Assembly: GCF_027744825.2 (NCBI RefSeq)
Contig: NC_071348.1
Location: 20,431,563 to 20,495,562 of the forward strand
Length of the DNA: 64,000 nucleotides
Reading direction: 5' to 3'
Source: Synchiropus splendidus
Taxonomy: Eukaryota > Chordata > Actinopteri > Syngnathiformes > Callionymidae
Shown: positions 24,110-35,104 of the stretch, in pieces
How the letters are laid out: each line of letters begins with the position of its first letter
Numbering within the stretch: position 1 is the stretch's first letter
Position numbers and translations under genes: made by a program
The notes under the pieces: model-generated
Told to the model about the DNA's origin: nothing
Databases searched by the model: none
The model's input: the letters and a program-made list of their open reading frames with translations, nothing else

Positions 24110-25614
24110 CTGAAGCTTCCCTGCAAAGTTATGGCACAATGCAGAAAACGCGTTTTCAGCCCGAGATAATGTGGGTTCCGGAGCGGCAAACGTAAAAATG
24201 TTGATAACTTTGGAAAAACACTTCAGACAGCTTAGATTTGATGTGCAACTATTTAAAAGACCCTGTTTGTCATAGTGGGAGCTGAAAATTTTATGTTCTG
24301 ATGCTTCCCTGCAAAGTTAAGGTACAATGTAGAAATCGCGTTTTCAGCCTGAGATAAGGTGGGTTCCGGAACGCCAAACATAAAACTGTTGATAACTTTA
24401 GAAAAACAATTCAGACAGCTTAGATTAGATGTGCAACTGCTAGAAAGAGCCTTTCTGCAACAGTGGGTGGTTAAAATTTCATTTTCTGAAGCTTCCCTGC
24501 AAAGTTATGGCACAATGCAGAAAATGCGTTTTCAGCTTGAGATAAGGTGGGTTCTGGATCGCCAAACGTAAAAATGTTGATAACATTGGAAAAACACTTC
24601 AGACAGCTGAGATTTGATGTGCAACTACTAGAAAGAACCTTTCTGCTATAGTGGGAGGTGAACATTTCATGTTCTGAAGCTTCCCATGGAAAGTTATGGG
24701 ACAATGCAGAAAACGATTTTTCATCCTGAGATGAGGTCGATTACGGAACGCGAAACATAAAAATTTTGATAACTTTGGAAAAACACTTCAGACAGCTTAG
24801 ATTTGATGTGCAACTACTAGAAAGACCCTTTCTGCTATAGTGGGAGGTTAACATTTCATGTTCTGAAGCTTCCCTGCAAAGTTATGGCACTATGCAGAAA
24901 ACGCGTTTTCAGCTTGAGATAAGGTGGGTTCCGGAACGCCAAACATAAAAATGTTGATAACTTTGGAAAAACACTTCAGACAGCTTAGATTTGATGTGCA
25001 ACTACTAGAAATACCCTTTCTGCTGTAGTGGGAGGTGAACATTTCATGTCCTGAAGCTTCCCTGAGAAGTTATGGCACAATGCAGAAAACGCGTTTTCAG
25101 CCTGAGATAAGGTCGATTCCGGAACGCCAAACATAAAAATGTTGATAACTTTCGAATAACACTTCAGACAGCTTAGATTTGACGTGCAACTACTAGAAAG
25201 ACCCTTTCTGCTATAGTGGGAGGTCGAAATTTCATGTTCTGAAGCTTCCCTGCAAAGTTATGGGACAATGCAGAAAACAATTTTTCATCCTGAGATAAAG
25301 TCGATTCCGGAACGGCAAACGTGAAAATGTTGATAACTTTCGAAAAACACTTCAGACAGCTTAGATTTGATGTGCAACTACTAGAAAGACACTTTCTGTT
25401 GTAGTGGGAGGTGAAAATTTCATGTTCTGAAGCTTCTCTGCAAAGTTATGGCACAATGCAGAAAACGCGTTTTCAGCCTGAGATAAGGTCGATTCCGGAA
25501 CGCCAAACATAAAAAAGTTGATAACTTCACTAAAACTCTTCAGACAGCTTAGATTTGATGTGCAACTACGAGAAAGACCCTTTCTGATATAGTGGGAGGT
25601 GAAAATTTCATGTT
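24110..25614 (+). repeat. Higher-order unit, 8-mer of 1505 bp, copy 2
   Basis: Tandem second copy of the 8-mer. Similarity to copy 1 ends near 25625, where CTTCCCGGCAAATTTATGG replaces CTTCCCTGCAAAGTTATGG. Confidence 0.9.
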
Positions 25615-25879
25615 CTGAAGCTTCCCGGCAAATTTATGGCACAATGCGTAAAACGCGTTTTCAGCCTGAGATAAGGTCGATTCCGAAACGCAAAACATAA
25701 AAATGTTGATAACTTTTGAAAAACGCTTCAGACAGCATAGATTTGATGTGCAAGTACTTGAAAGACCCTTTCTGCCATAGTGGGATGTGAAAATTTCATG
25801 TTCTGAAGCTTCCCTGCAAATTTATGGCACAATGCGTAAAACACGTTTTCAGACTGAGATAAGGTTGATTCCGGAACGC

Positions 25880-27180
25880 CAAACATAAAAATGTTGATAA
25901 CTTTTGAAAAACACTTCAGACAGCTTAGATTTGATGTGCAACTACAAGAAAGACCCTTTCAGCTATAGTGGGAGGTGAACATTCCCTGTTCTGAAGCTTC
26001 CCTGCAAAGTTATGGCACAATGCAGAAAACGCATTTTCAGCCTGAGATAAGGAGGGTTCTAGAACGCCAAACATAAAAATGTTGATACCTTTTGAAAAAC
26101 ACTTCAGACAGCTTAGATTTGATGTGCAACTGCTGGAAAGAACCTTTCTGCTGTAGTGGGAGGTGAAAATTTTATGTTCTGAAGCTTCTCTGCAAAGTTA
26201 TGGCACAATGCGTAAAACATGTTTTCAGCCTGAGATCAGGTCGATTCCGGAACGCCAAACATAAAAAAGTTGATAACTTCACTAAAACTCTTCAGACAGC
26301 TTAGATTTGATGTGCAACTACGAGAAAGACCCTTTCTGATATAGTGGGAGGTGAAAATTTCATGTTCTGAAGCTTCCCGGCAAATTTATGGCACAATGCG
26401 TAAAACGCGTTTTCAGCCTGAGATAAGGTCGATTCCGGAACGCCAAACATAAAAATGTTGATAACTTTGGAAGAACACTTTGATGTGCAACGACTAGAAA
26501 GACCCTTTCTGCTACAGTGGGAGGTTAAAATTTCATGTTCTGAAGCTTCCCTGCAAAGTTATGGCACAGTGCAGAAAACGCGTTTTCAGCCCGAGATAAT
26601 GTGGGTTCCGGAGCGGCAAACGTAAAAATGTTGATAACTTTGGAAAAACACTTCAGACAGCTTAGATTAGATGTGCAACTGCTAGAAAGAGCCTTTCTGC
26701 TACAGTGGGTGGTTAAAATTTCATTTTCTGAAGCTTCCCTGCAAAGTTATGGCACAATGCAGAAAATGCGTTTTCAGCTTGAGATAAGGTGGGTTCCGGA
26801 TCGCCAAACGTAAAAATGTTGATAACATTGGAAAAACACTTCAGACAGCTGAGATTTGATGTGCAACTACTAGAAAGAACCTTTCTGCTATAGTGGGCGG
26901 TGAACATTTCATGTTCTGAAGCTTCCCATGGAAAGTTATGGGACAATGCAGAAAACGATTTTTCATCCTGAGATGAGGTCGATTACGGAACGCGAAACAT
27001 AAAAATGTTGATAACTTTGGAAAAACACTTCAGACAGCTTAGATTTGATGTGCAACTACGAGAAAGACCCTTTCTGCTATAGTGGGAGGCGAACATTTCA
27101 TGTTCTGAAGCTTCCCTGCAAAGTTATGGCACTATGCAGAAAACGCGTTTTCAGCTTGAGATAAGGTGGGTTCCGGAACG
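25880..27180 (+). repeat. Duplicated ~1.3-kb block, 2814-bp spacing, copy 1
   Basis: Matches 28694-29994 at an offset of 2814 bp (15 monomers minus 6). Shared variants include GAACATTCCCTGTTCTG, GGAGGGTTCTAGAACGCC at 26052, AACTGCTGGAAAGAACC near 26129, the 15-bp-deleted monomer at 26480, and GTGGGTGGTTAAAATTTC near 26706. The following 1.5 kb is not repeated, so this is a dispersed block and not a tandem higher-order unit. Confidence 0.85.
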
Positions 27181-28693
27181 CCAAACATAAAAATGTTGAT
27201 AACTTTCGAAAAACACTTCAGACAGCTTAGATTTGATGTGCAACTACTAGAAAGACCCTTTCTGCTACAGTGGGAGGTCAAAATTTCATGTTCTGAAGCT
27301 TCCCATGGAAAGTTATGGGACAATGCAGAAAACGATTTTTCATCCTGAGATAAGGTCGATTACGGAACGCGAAACGTAAAAATGTTGATAACTTTCGAAA
27401 AACACTTCAGACAGCTTAGATTTGATGTGCAACTACTAGAAAAACCCTTTCTGCTATAGTGGGAGGTGAACATTTCATGTTCTGAAGCTTCCCTGAGAAG
27501 TTATGGCACAATGCAGAAAACGCGTTTTCAGCCTGAGATAAGGTGGTTTCCAAATCGCCAAACGTAAAAATGTTGATTACTTTGGAACAACACTTCTGAC
27601 AGCTTAGATTTAATGTGCAACTACTAGAAAGACCCTTTCTGCTATAGTGGGAGGTGAAAATTTCATGTTCTGAAGCTTCCCTGCAAAGTTATGGCACAAT
27701 GCGTAAAACGTGTTTTCAGCCTGAGATCAGGTCGATTCCGGAAGGCCAAACATAAAAATATTGATAACTTTGGAAAAACACTTCAGACAGCTTAGATTTG
27801 ATGTGCAACTAGTCGAAAGACCATTTCTGTTATAGTGGGAGGTGAAAATAAAATTTTATGTTCTGAAGCTTCCCTGCAAAGTTTTGGCTCAATGCAGAAA
27901 ACGCGTTTTCAGCCAAAAGATAAGGTGAGTTCCCGAACGCCAAAGATAAAAATGTTGATAACTTTGGAAAAGATCTTCAGACAGCTTAGATTTGATGTGT
28001 AACTATTGGAAAGACCCTTTCTACTATAGTGGGAGGTTGAAAATTTTATGTTTTGAAGCTTCCCTGCAAAGTTATGGCACAATCCAGAAAACGCGTTTTC
28101 AGTCTGAGATAAGGGGGATTCCGGAACGCCAAACATATAAATGTTGATAACTTTCGAAAAACACTTAAGACAGCTTAGATTTGATGTGCAACTACTAGAA
28201 AGACCCTTTCTGATATAGTGGGAGGTGAAAATTTCATGTTCTGAAGCTTCCCTGCAAAGTTATGGCACAATGCGTAAAACGCGTTTTCAGCCTGTGATAA
28301 GGTCGATTCCGGAACGCGAAACATAAAAATGTTGATAACTTTCAAAATACACTTCAGACAGCTTAGATTTGATGTGCAAATACGAGAAAGACCCTTTCTG
28401 TTGTAGTGGGAGGTGAAAATGTCATGTTCTGAAGCTTCCCTGCAAAGTCATGGCTCAATGCGTAAAACGCGATTTCAGCCTGAGATAAGGTCGATTCCGC
28501 AGCGCCAAACATAAAAAAGTTGATAACATCAGAAAAACACTTCAGACAGCTTAGATTTGATGTGCAACTACTAGAAAGACACTTTCTGTTGTAGTGGGAG
28601 GTGAAAATTTCATGTTCTGAAGCTTCTCTGCAAAGTTATGGCACAATGCAGAAAACGCGTTTTCTGCCTGAGATAAGGTCGATTCCGGATCGC

Positions 28694-29994
28694 CAAACAT
28701 AAAAATGTTGATAACTTTTGAAAAACACTTCAGACAGCTTAGATTTGATGTGCAACTACAAGAAAGACCCTTTCAGCTATAGTGGGAGGTGAACATTCCC
28801 TGTTCTGAAGCTTCCCTGCAAAGTTATGGCACAATGCAGAAAACGCATTTTCAGCCTGAGATAAGGAGGGTTCTAGAACGCCAAACATAAAAATGTTGAT
28901 ACCTTTTGAAAAACACTTCAGACAGCTTAGATTTGATGTGCAACTGCTGGAAAGAACCTTTCTGCTGTAGTGGGAGGTGAAAATTTTATGTTCTGAAGCT
29001 TCTCTGCAAAGTTATGGCACAATGCGTAAAACATGTTTTCAGCCTGAGATCAGGTCGATTCCGGAACGCCAAACATAAAAAAGTTGATAACTTCACTAAA
29101 ACTCTTCAGACAGCTTAGATTTGATGTGCAACTACGAGAAAGACCCTTTCTGATATAGTGGGAGGTGAAAATTTCATGTTCTGAAGCTTCCCGGCAAATT
29201 TATGGCACAATGCGTAAAACGCGTTTTCAGCCTGAGATAAGGTCGATTCCGGAACGCCAAACATAAAAATGTTGATAACTTTGGAAGAACACTTTGATGT
29301 GCAACGACTAGAAAGACCCTTTCTGCTACAGTGGGAGGTTAAAATTTCATGTTCTGAAGCTTCCCTGCAAAGTTATGGCACAATGCAGAAAACGCGTTTT
29401 CAGCCCGAGATAATGTGGGTTCCGGAGCGGCAAACGTAAAAATGTTGATAACTTTGGAAAAACACTTCAGACAGCTTAGATTAGATGTGCAACTGCTAGA
29501 AAGAGCCTTTCTGCTACAGTGGGTGGTTAAAATTTCATTTTCTGAAGCTTCCCTGCAAAGTTATGGCACAATGCAGAAAATGCGTTTTCAGCTTGAGATA
29601 AGGTGGGTTCCGGATCGCCAAACGTAAAAATGTTGATAACATTGGAAAAACACTTCAGACAGCTGAGATTTGATGTGCAACTACTAGAAAGAACCTTTCT
29701 GCTATAGTGGGAGGTGAACATTTCATGTTCTGAAGCTTCCCATGGAAAGTTATGGGACAATGCAGAAAACGATTTTTCATCCTGAGATGAGGTCGATTAC
29801 GGAACGTGAAACATAAAAATGTTGATAACTTTGGAAAAACACTTCAGACAGCTTAGATTTGATGTGCAACTACTAGAAAGACCCTTTCTGCTATAGTGGG
29901 AGGCGAACATTTCATGTTCTGAAGCTTCCCTGCAAAGTTATGGCACTATGTAGAAAACGCGTTTTCAGCTTGAGATAAGGTGGGTTCCGGAACG
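28694..29994 (+). repeat. Duplicated ~1.3-kb block, 2814-bp spacing, copy 2
   Basis: Second copy of the block at 25880. At its right edge (about 29995) it stops following that copy and instead follows the 8-mer family (AGAAATACCC, CTGCTGTAGTGGG as near 23508), then at about 30440 switches again to the CTACAGTGGGAATTC and CCATGG type seen near 27270. These are mosaic recombination junctions. Confidence 0.8.
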
Positions 29995-31964
29995 CCAAAC
30001 ATAAAAATGTTGATAACTTTGGAAAAACACTTCAGACAGCTTAGATTTGATGTGCAACTACTAGAAATACCCTTTCTGCTGTAGTGGGAGGTGAACATTT
30101 CATGTTCTGAAGCTTCCCTGAGAAGTTATGGCACAATGCAGAAAACACGTTTTCAGCCTGAGATAAGGTCGATTCCGGAACGCCAAACATAAAAATGTTG
30201 ATAACTTTCGAATAACACTTCAGACAGCTTAGATTTGACGGGCAACTACTAGAAAGACCCTTTCTGCTATAGTGGGAGGTGAAAATTTCATGTTCTGAAG
30301 CTTCCCTGCAAAGTTATGGGACAATGCAGAAAACAATTTTTCATCCTGAGATAAAGTCGATTCCGGAACGGCAAACGTGAAAATGTTGATAACTTTCGAA
30401 AAACACTTCAGACAGCTTAGATTTGATGTGCAACTACTAGAAAGACCCTTTCTGCTACAGTGGGAATTCAAAATTTCATGTTCTGAAGCTTCCCATGGAA
30501 AGTTATGGGACAATGCAGAAAACGATTTTTCATCCTGAGATAAGGTCGATGACGGAACGCGAAACGTAAAAATGTTGATAACTTTCGAAAAACACTTCAG
30601 ACAGCTTAGATTTGATGTGCAACTACTAGAAAGACCCTTTCTGCTATAGTCAGAGGTGAACATTTCATGTTCTGAAGCTTCTCTGCAAAGTAATGGCACA
30701 ATGCAGAAAATGCGTTTTCAGCCTGACATAAGGTGGGTTCCGGAACGCCAAACATAAAAAAGTTGATAACATCAGAAAAACACGTCAGACAGCTTAGATT
30801 TGATGTGCAACTACAAGAAAGACCCTTTCAGCTATAGTGGGAGGTGAACATTCCCTGTTCTGAAGCTTCCCTGCAAAGTTATGGCACAATGCGTAAAACG
30901 CGTTTTCAGCCTGAGATAAGGTCGATTCCGGAACGCCAAACATAAAAATGTTGATAACTTTCGAAGAACACTTTGATGTGCAACTACTAGAAAGACCCTT
31001 GCTGCTATAGTGGGAGGAGAAAATTTCATGTTCTGAAGCTTCCCTGCAAAGTTATGACACAATGCAGAAAACTCGTTTTCAGCCTGAGATAAGGTCGATT
31101 CCGAAACGCCAAACATAGAAATGTTGATAGCTTTGGAAAAACACTTCAGACAGCTTAGATTTGATGTGAAACTACTAGAAAGACCCTTTCTGCTATAGTG
31201 GGAGGTGAAAATTGCATGTTATGAAGCTTCTCTGCAAATTTATGGCACAATGCGTAAAACGCGATTTCAGCCTGAGATATGGTCGATTCCGGAACGCCAA
31301 ACATAAAAAAGTTGATAACTTTGGAAAAACACTTCAGACATCTTAGATTTGATGTGCAACTACTAGAAAGAACATTTCTGCTATAGTGGGAGGTGAAAAT
31401 TTCATGTTCTTAAGCTTTATGCAAAGTTATGGCACAATGCGTAATAGGCGATTTCAGCCTGAGATAAGGTCGACTCTGGAACGCCAAACATAAAAATGTT
31501 GATAACTTTGGAAAAACACTTCAGACAGCTTAGATTTGATGTGAAACTACTAGAAAGACCCTTTCTGCTATAGTGGGAGGTGAAAATGTCATGTTCTGAA
31601 GCTTCCCTGCAAATTTATGGCACAATGCGAAAAACGCTTATCAGCCTGAGATAAGGTCGATTCCGGAACGCCAAACATAAAAATGTGGATAACTTAGGAA
31701 AAACACTTCAGACAGCTTAGATTTGATGTGCAACTACTAGAAAGACCAGTTCTGCTGTAGTGGCAGGTGAAAATTTCATGTTCTGAAGCTTCACTGCAAA
31801 TTTATGGCACAATGCGTAAAACACGTTTTCAGTCTGAGATAATGTCGATTCCGGAACGCCAAACATAAAGATGTTGATAACTTTGGAAAAACACTTCAGA
31901 GAGCTTAGATTTGATGTGCAACTACTTGAAAGACCAGTTCTGCTATAGTGGGAGGTGAAAATTT

Positions 31965-32758
31965 CACGTTCTGAAGCTTCCCTGCAAAGTTATGGCACAA
32001 TGCAGAAAACGCATTTCCAGCCTGTGATAAGGTGGGTTCTAGAACGCCAAACATAAAAATGTTGATAACCTTTGAAAAACACTTCAGACAGCTTAGATTT
32101 GATGTGCAACTACTGGAAAGACCAATTCTGCTTTAGTGGCAGGGGAAAGTTTCATGTTCTGAAGCTTCCCTGCAAATTTATGCCATAATGCGAAAAACGC
32201 GCGTTCAGCCTGAGATAAGGTCGATTCCGGAACGCCAAACTTAAAAATGTTTTTAACTTTTGAAAAACACTTCAAACAGCTTAGATTTGATGTGCAACTA
32301 CTAGAAAGACCCTTTCTGCTATAGTGGGAGGTCAAAATTTCATTTTCTGAAGCTTCCCTGCAAAGTTATGGCACAAGGCAGAAAACGCGTTTTCAGCCTG
32401 AGATAAGGTCGATTCCATTACGCCAAACATAAAAATGTTGATAACTTTGGAAAAACACTTCATACAGCTTAGATTTGATGTGCAACTACTAGAAAGACCC
32501 TTTCTGCAATAGTGGGAGGTCAAAATTTCATGTTCTGAAGCTTCCCTGGAAAGTTATGGGACAATGCAGAAAATGCATTTTCATCCTGAGATAATGTAGA
32601 TTCCGGAACGCCACACATAAAAATGTTGATAACTTTCGAAAAACACTTCAGACAGCTTAGATTTGATGTGCAACTACTAGAAAGACCCTTTCTGCTATAG
32701 TGGGAGGTCAAAATTTCATGTTCTTAAGCTTCCTTGCAAAGTTATGGCACAATGCAGA
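31965..32758 (+). repeat. Left satellite flank co-duplicated with LTR copy 2
   Basis: Counterpart of 12599-13392, with the same private variants at the constant 19366-bp offset. The central monomer (about 32090-32240, with TTTAGTGGCAGGGGAAAG and GCCATAATGCG) differs from its counterpart. Confidence 0.8.
32755..32758. repeat. Left target-site duplication (CAGA), copy 2
   Basis: Same 4-bp sequence and same monomer phase as at 13389-13392, as expected if the insertion was copied together with its flanks. Confidence 0.85.
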
Positions 32759-33957
32759 TGTAGTGAAAGTGACGGATTGTCGGGTCACGGACGCCTGCGT
32801 CTGTGACGTGGATATTATGAAAAATAATATCTCCTCGAAAGTTTGGGGCACCACCTGAAATATAGTTTCCAGGAGACTATTAAGCTCTCTTGATTAACAC
32901 TTAATTAATTAATTAACTGTGGTAACTTAATTAATTATTAGCGTAATCAATCTATTTATCTGAAGTCACTACTCGTGATGTAATGTCCTTTACTGATCAG
33001 AGGCTCTTAGATTGATTATAATACACTCCAAAGTAACGTGATCAAGACCAACGTAATTTTATATATTTATTTAGGAATAAAAGAACAGAAAGAAACAGGA
33101 AAGATGCAGAAGTAGAATAATATGATCCCAACAATATCGCGATGGAAACGCAAACCAGTTATGAATCAATGTCAATACCGTATCAGACACGTGTGTAACT
33201 GATGGGAAAGTTCAGACGTTCTAGTCTAACTGTCAACCTCAGGCAAGTAATAACATTACTAAACCCCAACACACCACTCTGTGCAGAGATGACAAGCAGC
33301 GGCTTACTTTGGCGATGAGTGGAGGGATGAATGGGATGGAGGGATGGATGAGAGGGTGATGAGTAGATGCAGAAGGTCGGTCAGGAGGTGAGGGAGGAGG
33401 CAGGCGGCTTTGGAAGGAGGCGTCCTGGTTCTCAGCGTAGTGACTTGGAGGTGATGAGGACCCACAGCTTCAGGCGTCGATGGCACTCTCGGATCGTCTT
33501 CCGGACCGTTGTGGATCTTTCGTCGCAGACGGGGTGATCGTAGCTGGCAGAGAGCGGCGTAGGACCGAAGGCGTATCTTTCTCTCATGCCAGGTGATTCA
33601 CCGGTCTGAACAACCTTCTAGAGTGGTCGCCTTAATGACACACTCCAGGTAGCGGAAGGTTGTTGGAAGTTGGACTCGCGTGCTCGTCACGGCCGCCGGC
33701 TGTGATCACGTGGTGTGACTGGGCCGTTCCTGAAGGAGGCTCTGGCTTGGCAGACCGCTGTAGGACGAGGGCGACGTGCAACTTTGGAGAAGTTCTCTAT
33801 CACTCTCACACTTGGATGGGCAGCGAGTGGAACGCTGGTACGGCTTCAAGGGTGGAGGAGAAGCAAGAGTCTTTGCAGGAACTTGAGCAGGAACCGTCGG
33901 AGAAGTTGGTTGTAGTTGGTTGTAGGAGGCGAAGTATCCAGAGGAAGCGGCAGAAGG

Positions 33958-34092
33958 AGGGGAAAGAGGGCAACCGAGGGCAACAGAGGGACAGAGGGGA
34001 ACAGAGGAGAAAAGAGCAACGGGGTAAGAGAGGAGCACAGAGGGCTGAACAGAGGGCAATAGAGGAGTGAATAGAGGTGGGTGAACAGAGCT
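33958..34092 (+). repeat. Degenerate purine-rich short repeat inside LTR copy 2
   Basis: Counterpart of 14592-14726, same length, with three or four base differences and no change in unit number. Confidence 0.8.
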
Positions 34093-34296
34093 ATGAACCT
34101 CTGTAAACTGGGTCTTTTAAACTCTCATGAAGTGTCTCCTTGTCCAGTCTTGATTGGTTGAAGGAGTTCCATCACCTATTGCTGATTGGACGAGGATTTC
34201 CAAGCCTGGCCTTCCTCCTCCTCCTCCAACGGGGTCCTAAATTCCAGTCTTGAGATGGGAGATTTTGATCCCCCCAGTACCAGAGTTTTATTTGAC

Positions 34297-34302
34297 AATA
34301 AA
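34297..34302 (+). promoter_or_regulatory. Candidate AATAAA polyadenylation signal in LTR copy 2
   Basis: Conserved counterpart of the hexamer at 14931-14936, in the same TTTGACAATAAAACATTACC context. It is weak on its own. Confidence 0.3.
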
Positions 34303-34860
34303 ACATTACCTGAGTTGTAAAGTTGCTCACAATCTGTCAAAACTTTCCCATCTCAATTTAAGCATTCAAACGACACCAAACATGACCATCCTAGCACATT
34401 GTCTTCTTATAATGATCAACATAACAATCAACCATTCATGTCAAGTTTAACATCACATGTTCAGGGCATCTGGTTTGCTGGAACATCCTGTGGAAACCAT
34501 GGGTTAAGTGGGAAACAAAAGTCCTTTTTCAGAAATACACATTAAGACACATTCACATATAAGTCTGTCTTTGTTCATCTGGAACCTGGAAAAGGGGGAG
34601 CTGTGTGTGTCCCCCACCGAACAGGGTTCACGAGTTGTTCAGGGTTTTTTCCTCTTACGGCACAGCATCCTGGACTGTTGCTCTAGTCTCTCCCCCCTTT
34701 GACCATTCCAATGATTTATGGTCCTTATCGGAGGGTTCAGAAACCTCTGAGCTGCCAAAGGCATGGTGGGAACCCAAGGAGATGTCTCCGAGTTGAAGTT
34801 ACACATTCCGGAAAAGTTCACCAGGTCCATGCTTGAATCTCTGGAGAAGGAATCACTACA

Positions 34861-34864
34861 CAGA
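34861..34864. repeat. Right target-site duplication (CAGA), copy 2
   Basis: Follows the terminal TCACTACA directly and restarts the satellite as CAGAAAATGCGTTTTCAGCC, exactly as in copy 1. Shared satellite flank continues to about 35006, where TTCATGTTCTG replaces TTCATTTTCTG and the 19366-bp register is lost. Confidence 0.85.
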
Positions 34865-35104
34865 AAATGCGTTTTCAGCCTGAGATAAGGTCGATTCCGG
34901 AAAGCCAAACTTAAAAATGTTTTTAACTTTTGAAAAACACTTCAGACAGCTTAGATTTGATGTGCAACTACTAGAAAGACCCTTTCTGCTATAGTGGGAG
35001 GTGAAAATTTCATGTTCTGAAGCTTCCCTGCAAAGTTATGGGACAATGCAGAAAACGATTTTTCGTCCTGAAATAAAGTCGATTCCGGAACGCCAAACGT
35101 AAAA

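Larger units (their letters stand above)
15495..32758 (+). repeat. 188-bp satellite array, middle segment (~92 monomers)
   Basis: Uninterrupted head-to-tail monomers between the two LTR-like copies. Its 17264 bp correspond to 92 monomers once small deletions are allowed for, and it starts and ends at the same CAGA phase. Variant monomers include a subtype with GAAGCTTTATGCAAAG (16030, 21110, 31416), and three units lacking 15 bp. No non-satellite DNA longer than a few bases is present. Confidence 0.96.
32759..34860 (+). mobile_element. Solo-LTR-like element, copy 2 (2102 bp)
   Basis: Full-length second copy, exactly the same length as the first, with identical TGTAGTGA and TCACTACA ends. Comparing the two by eye I counted 26 single-base differences and no indel (about 1.2 percent). 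Many are transitions, several at CpG (for example ATCAGACGCGTATG against ATCAGACACGTGTG). One changes a TAG to GAG at about 33957, which merely lengthens a low-complexity reading frame. No coding capacity for retroelement proteins is seen. It was copied from, or to, the 13393 locus by recombination and not by a new integration, because the target phase and satellite flanks match. Confidence 0.78.

Noticed and set aside
30229..30699. 156-residue minus-strand reading frame
   Set aside because: It is a read-through of two to three consecutive monomers in the same non-coding sense; chance absence of stops.
15495..32758. A 19.4-kb higher-order repeat defined by the two LTR copies
   Set aside because: Satellite sequence after 35006 does not follow sequence after 15640; only about 3 kb around the element is shared.
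33660..34070. 136-residue reading frame in LTR copy 2 and overlapping 117-residue frame on the other strand
   Set aside because: The frame in copy 1 stops at 14591-14593 because of a single base difference, the sequence is the low-complexity purine repeat, and both strands are open equally. No retroelement protein motif is present.
13393..34860. Two ends of one full-length LTR element with the array between them
   Set aside because: Each copy has its own CAGA on both sides, and the 17.3 kb between them is pure satellite in phase, without gag, pol or a primer-binding site.
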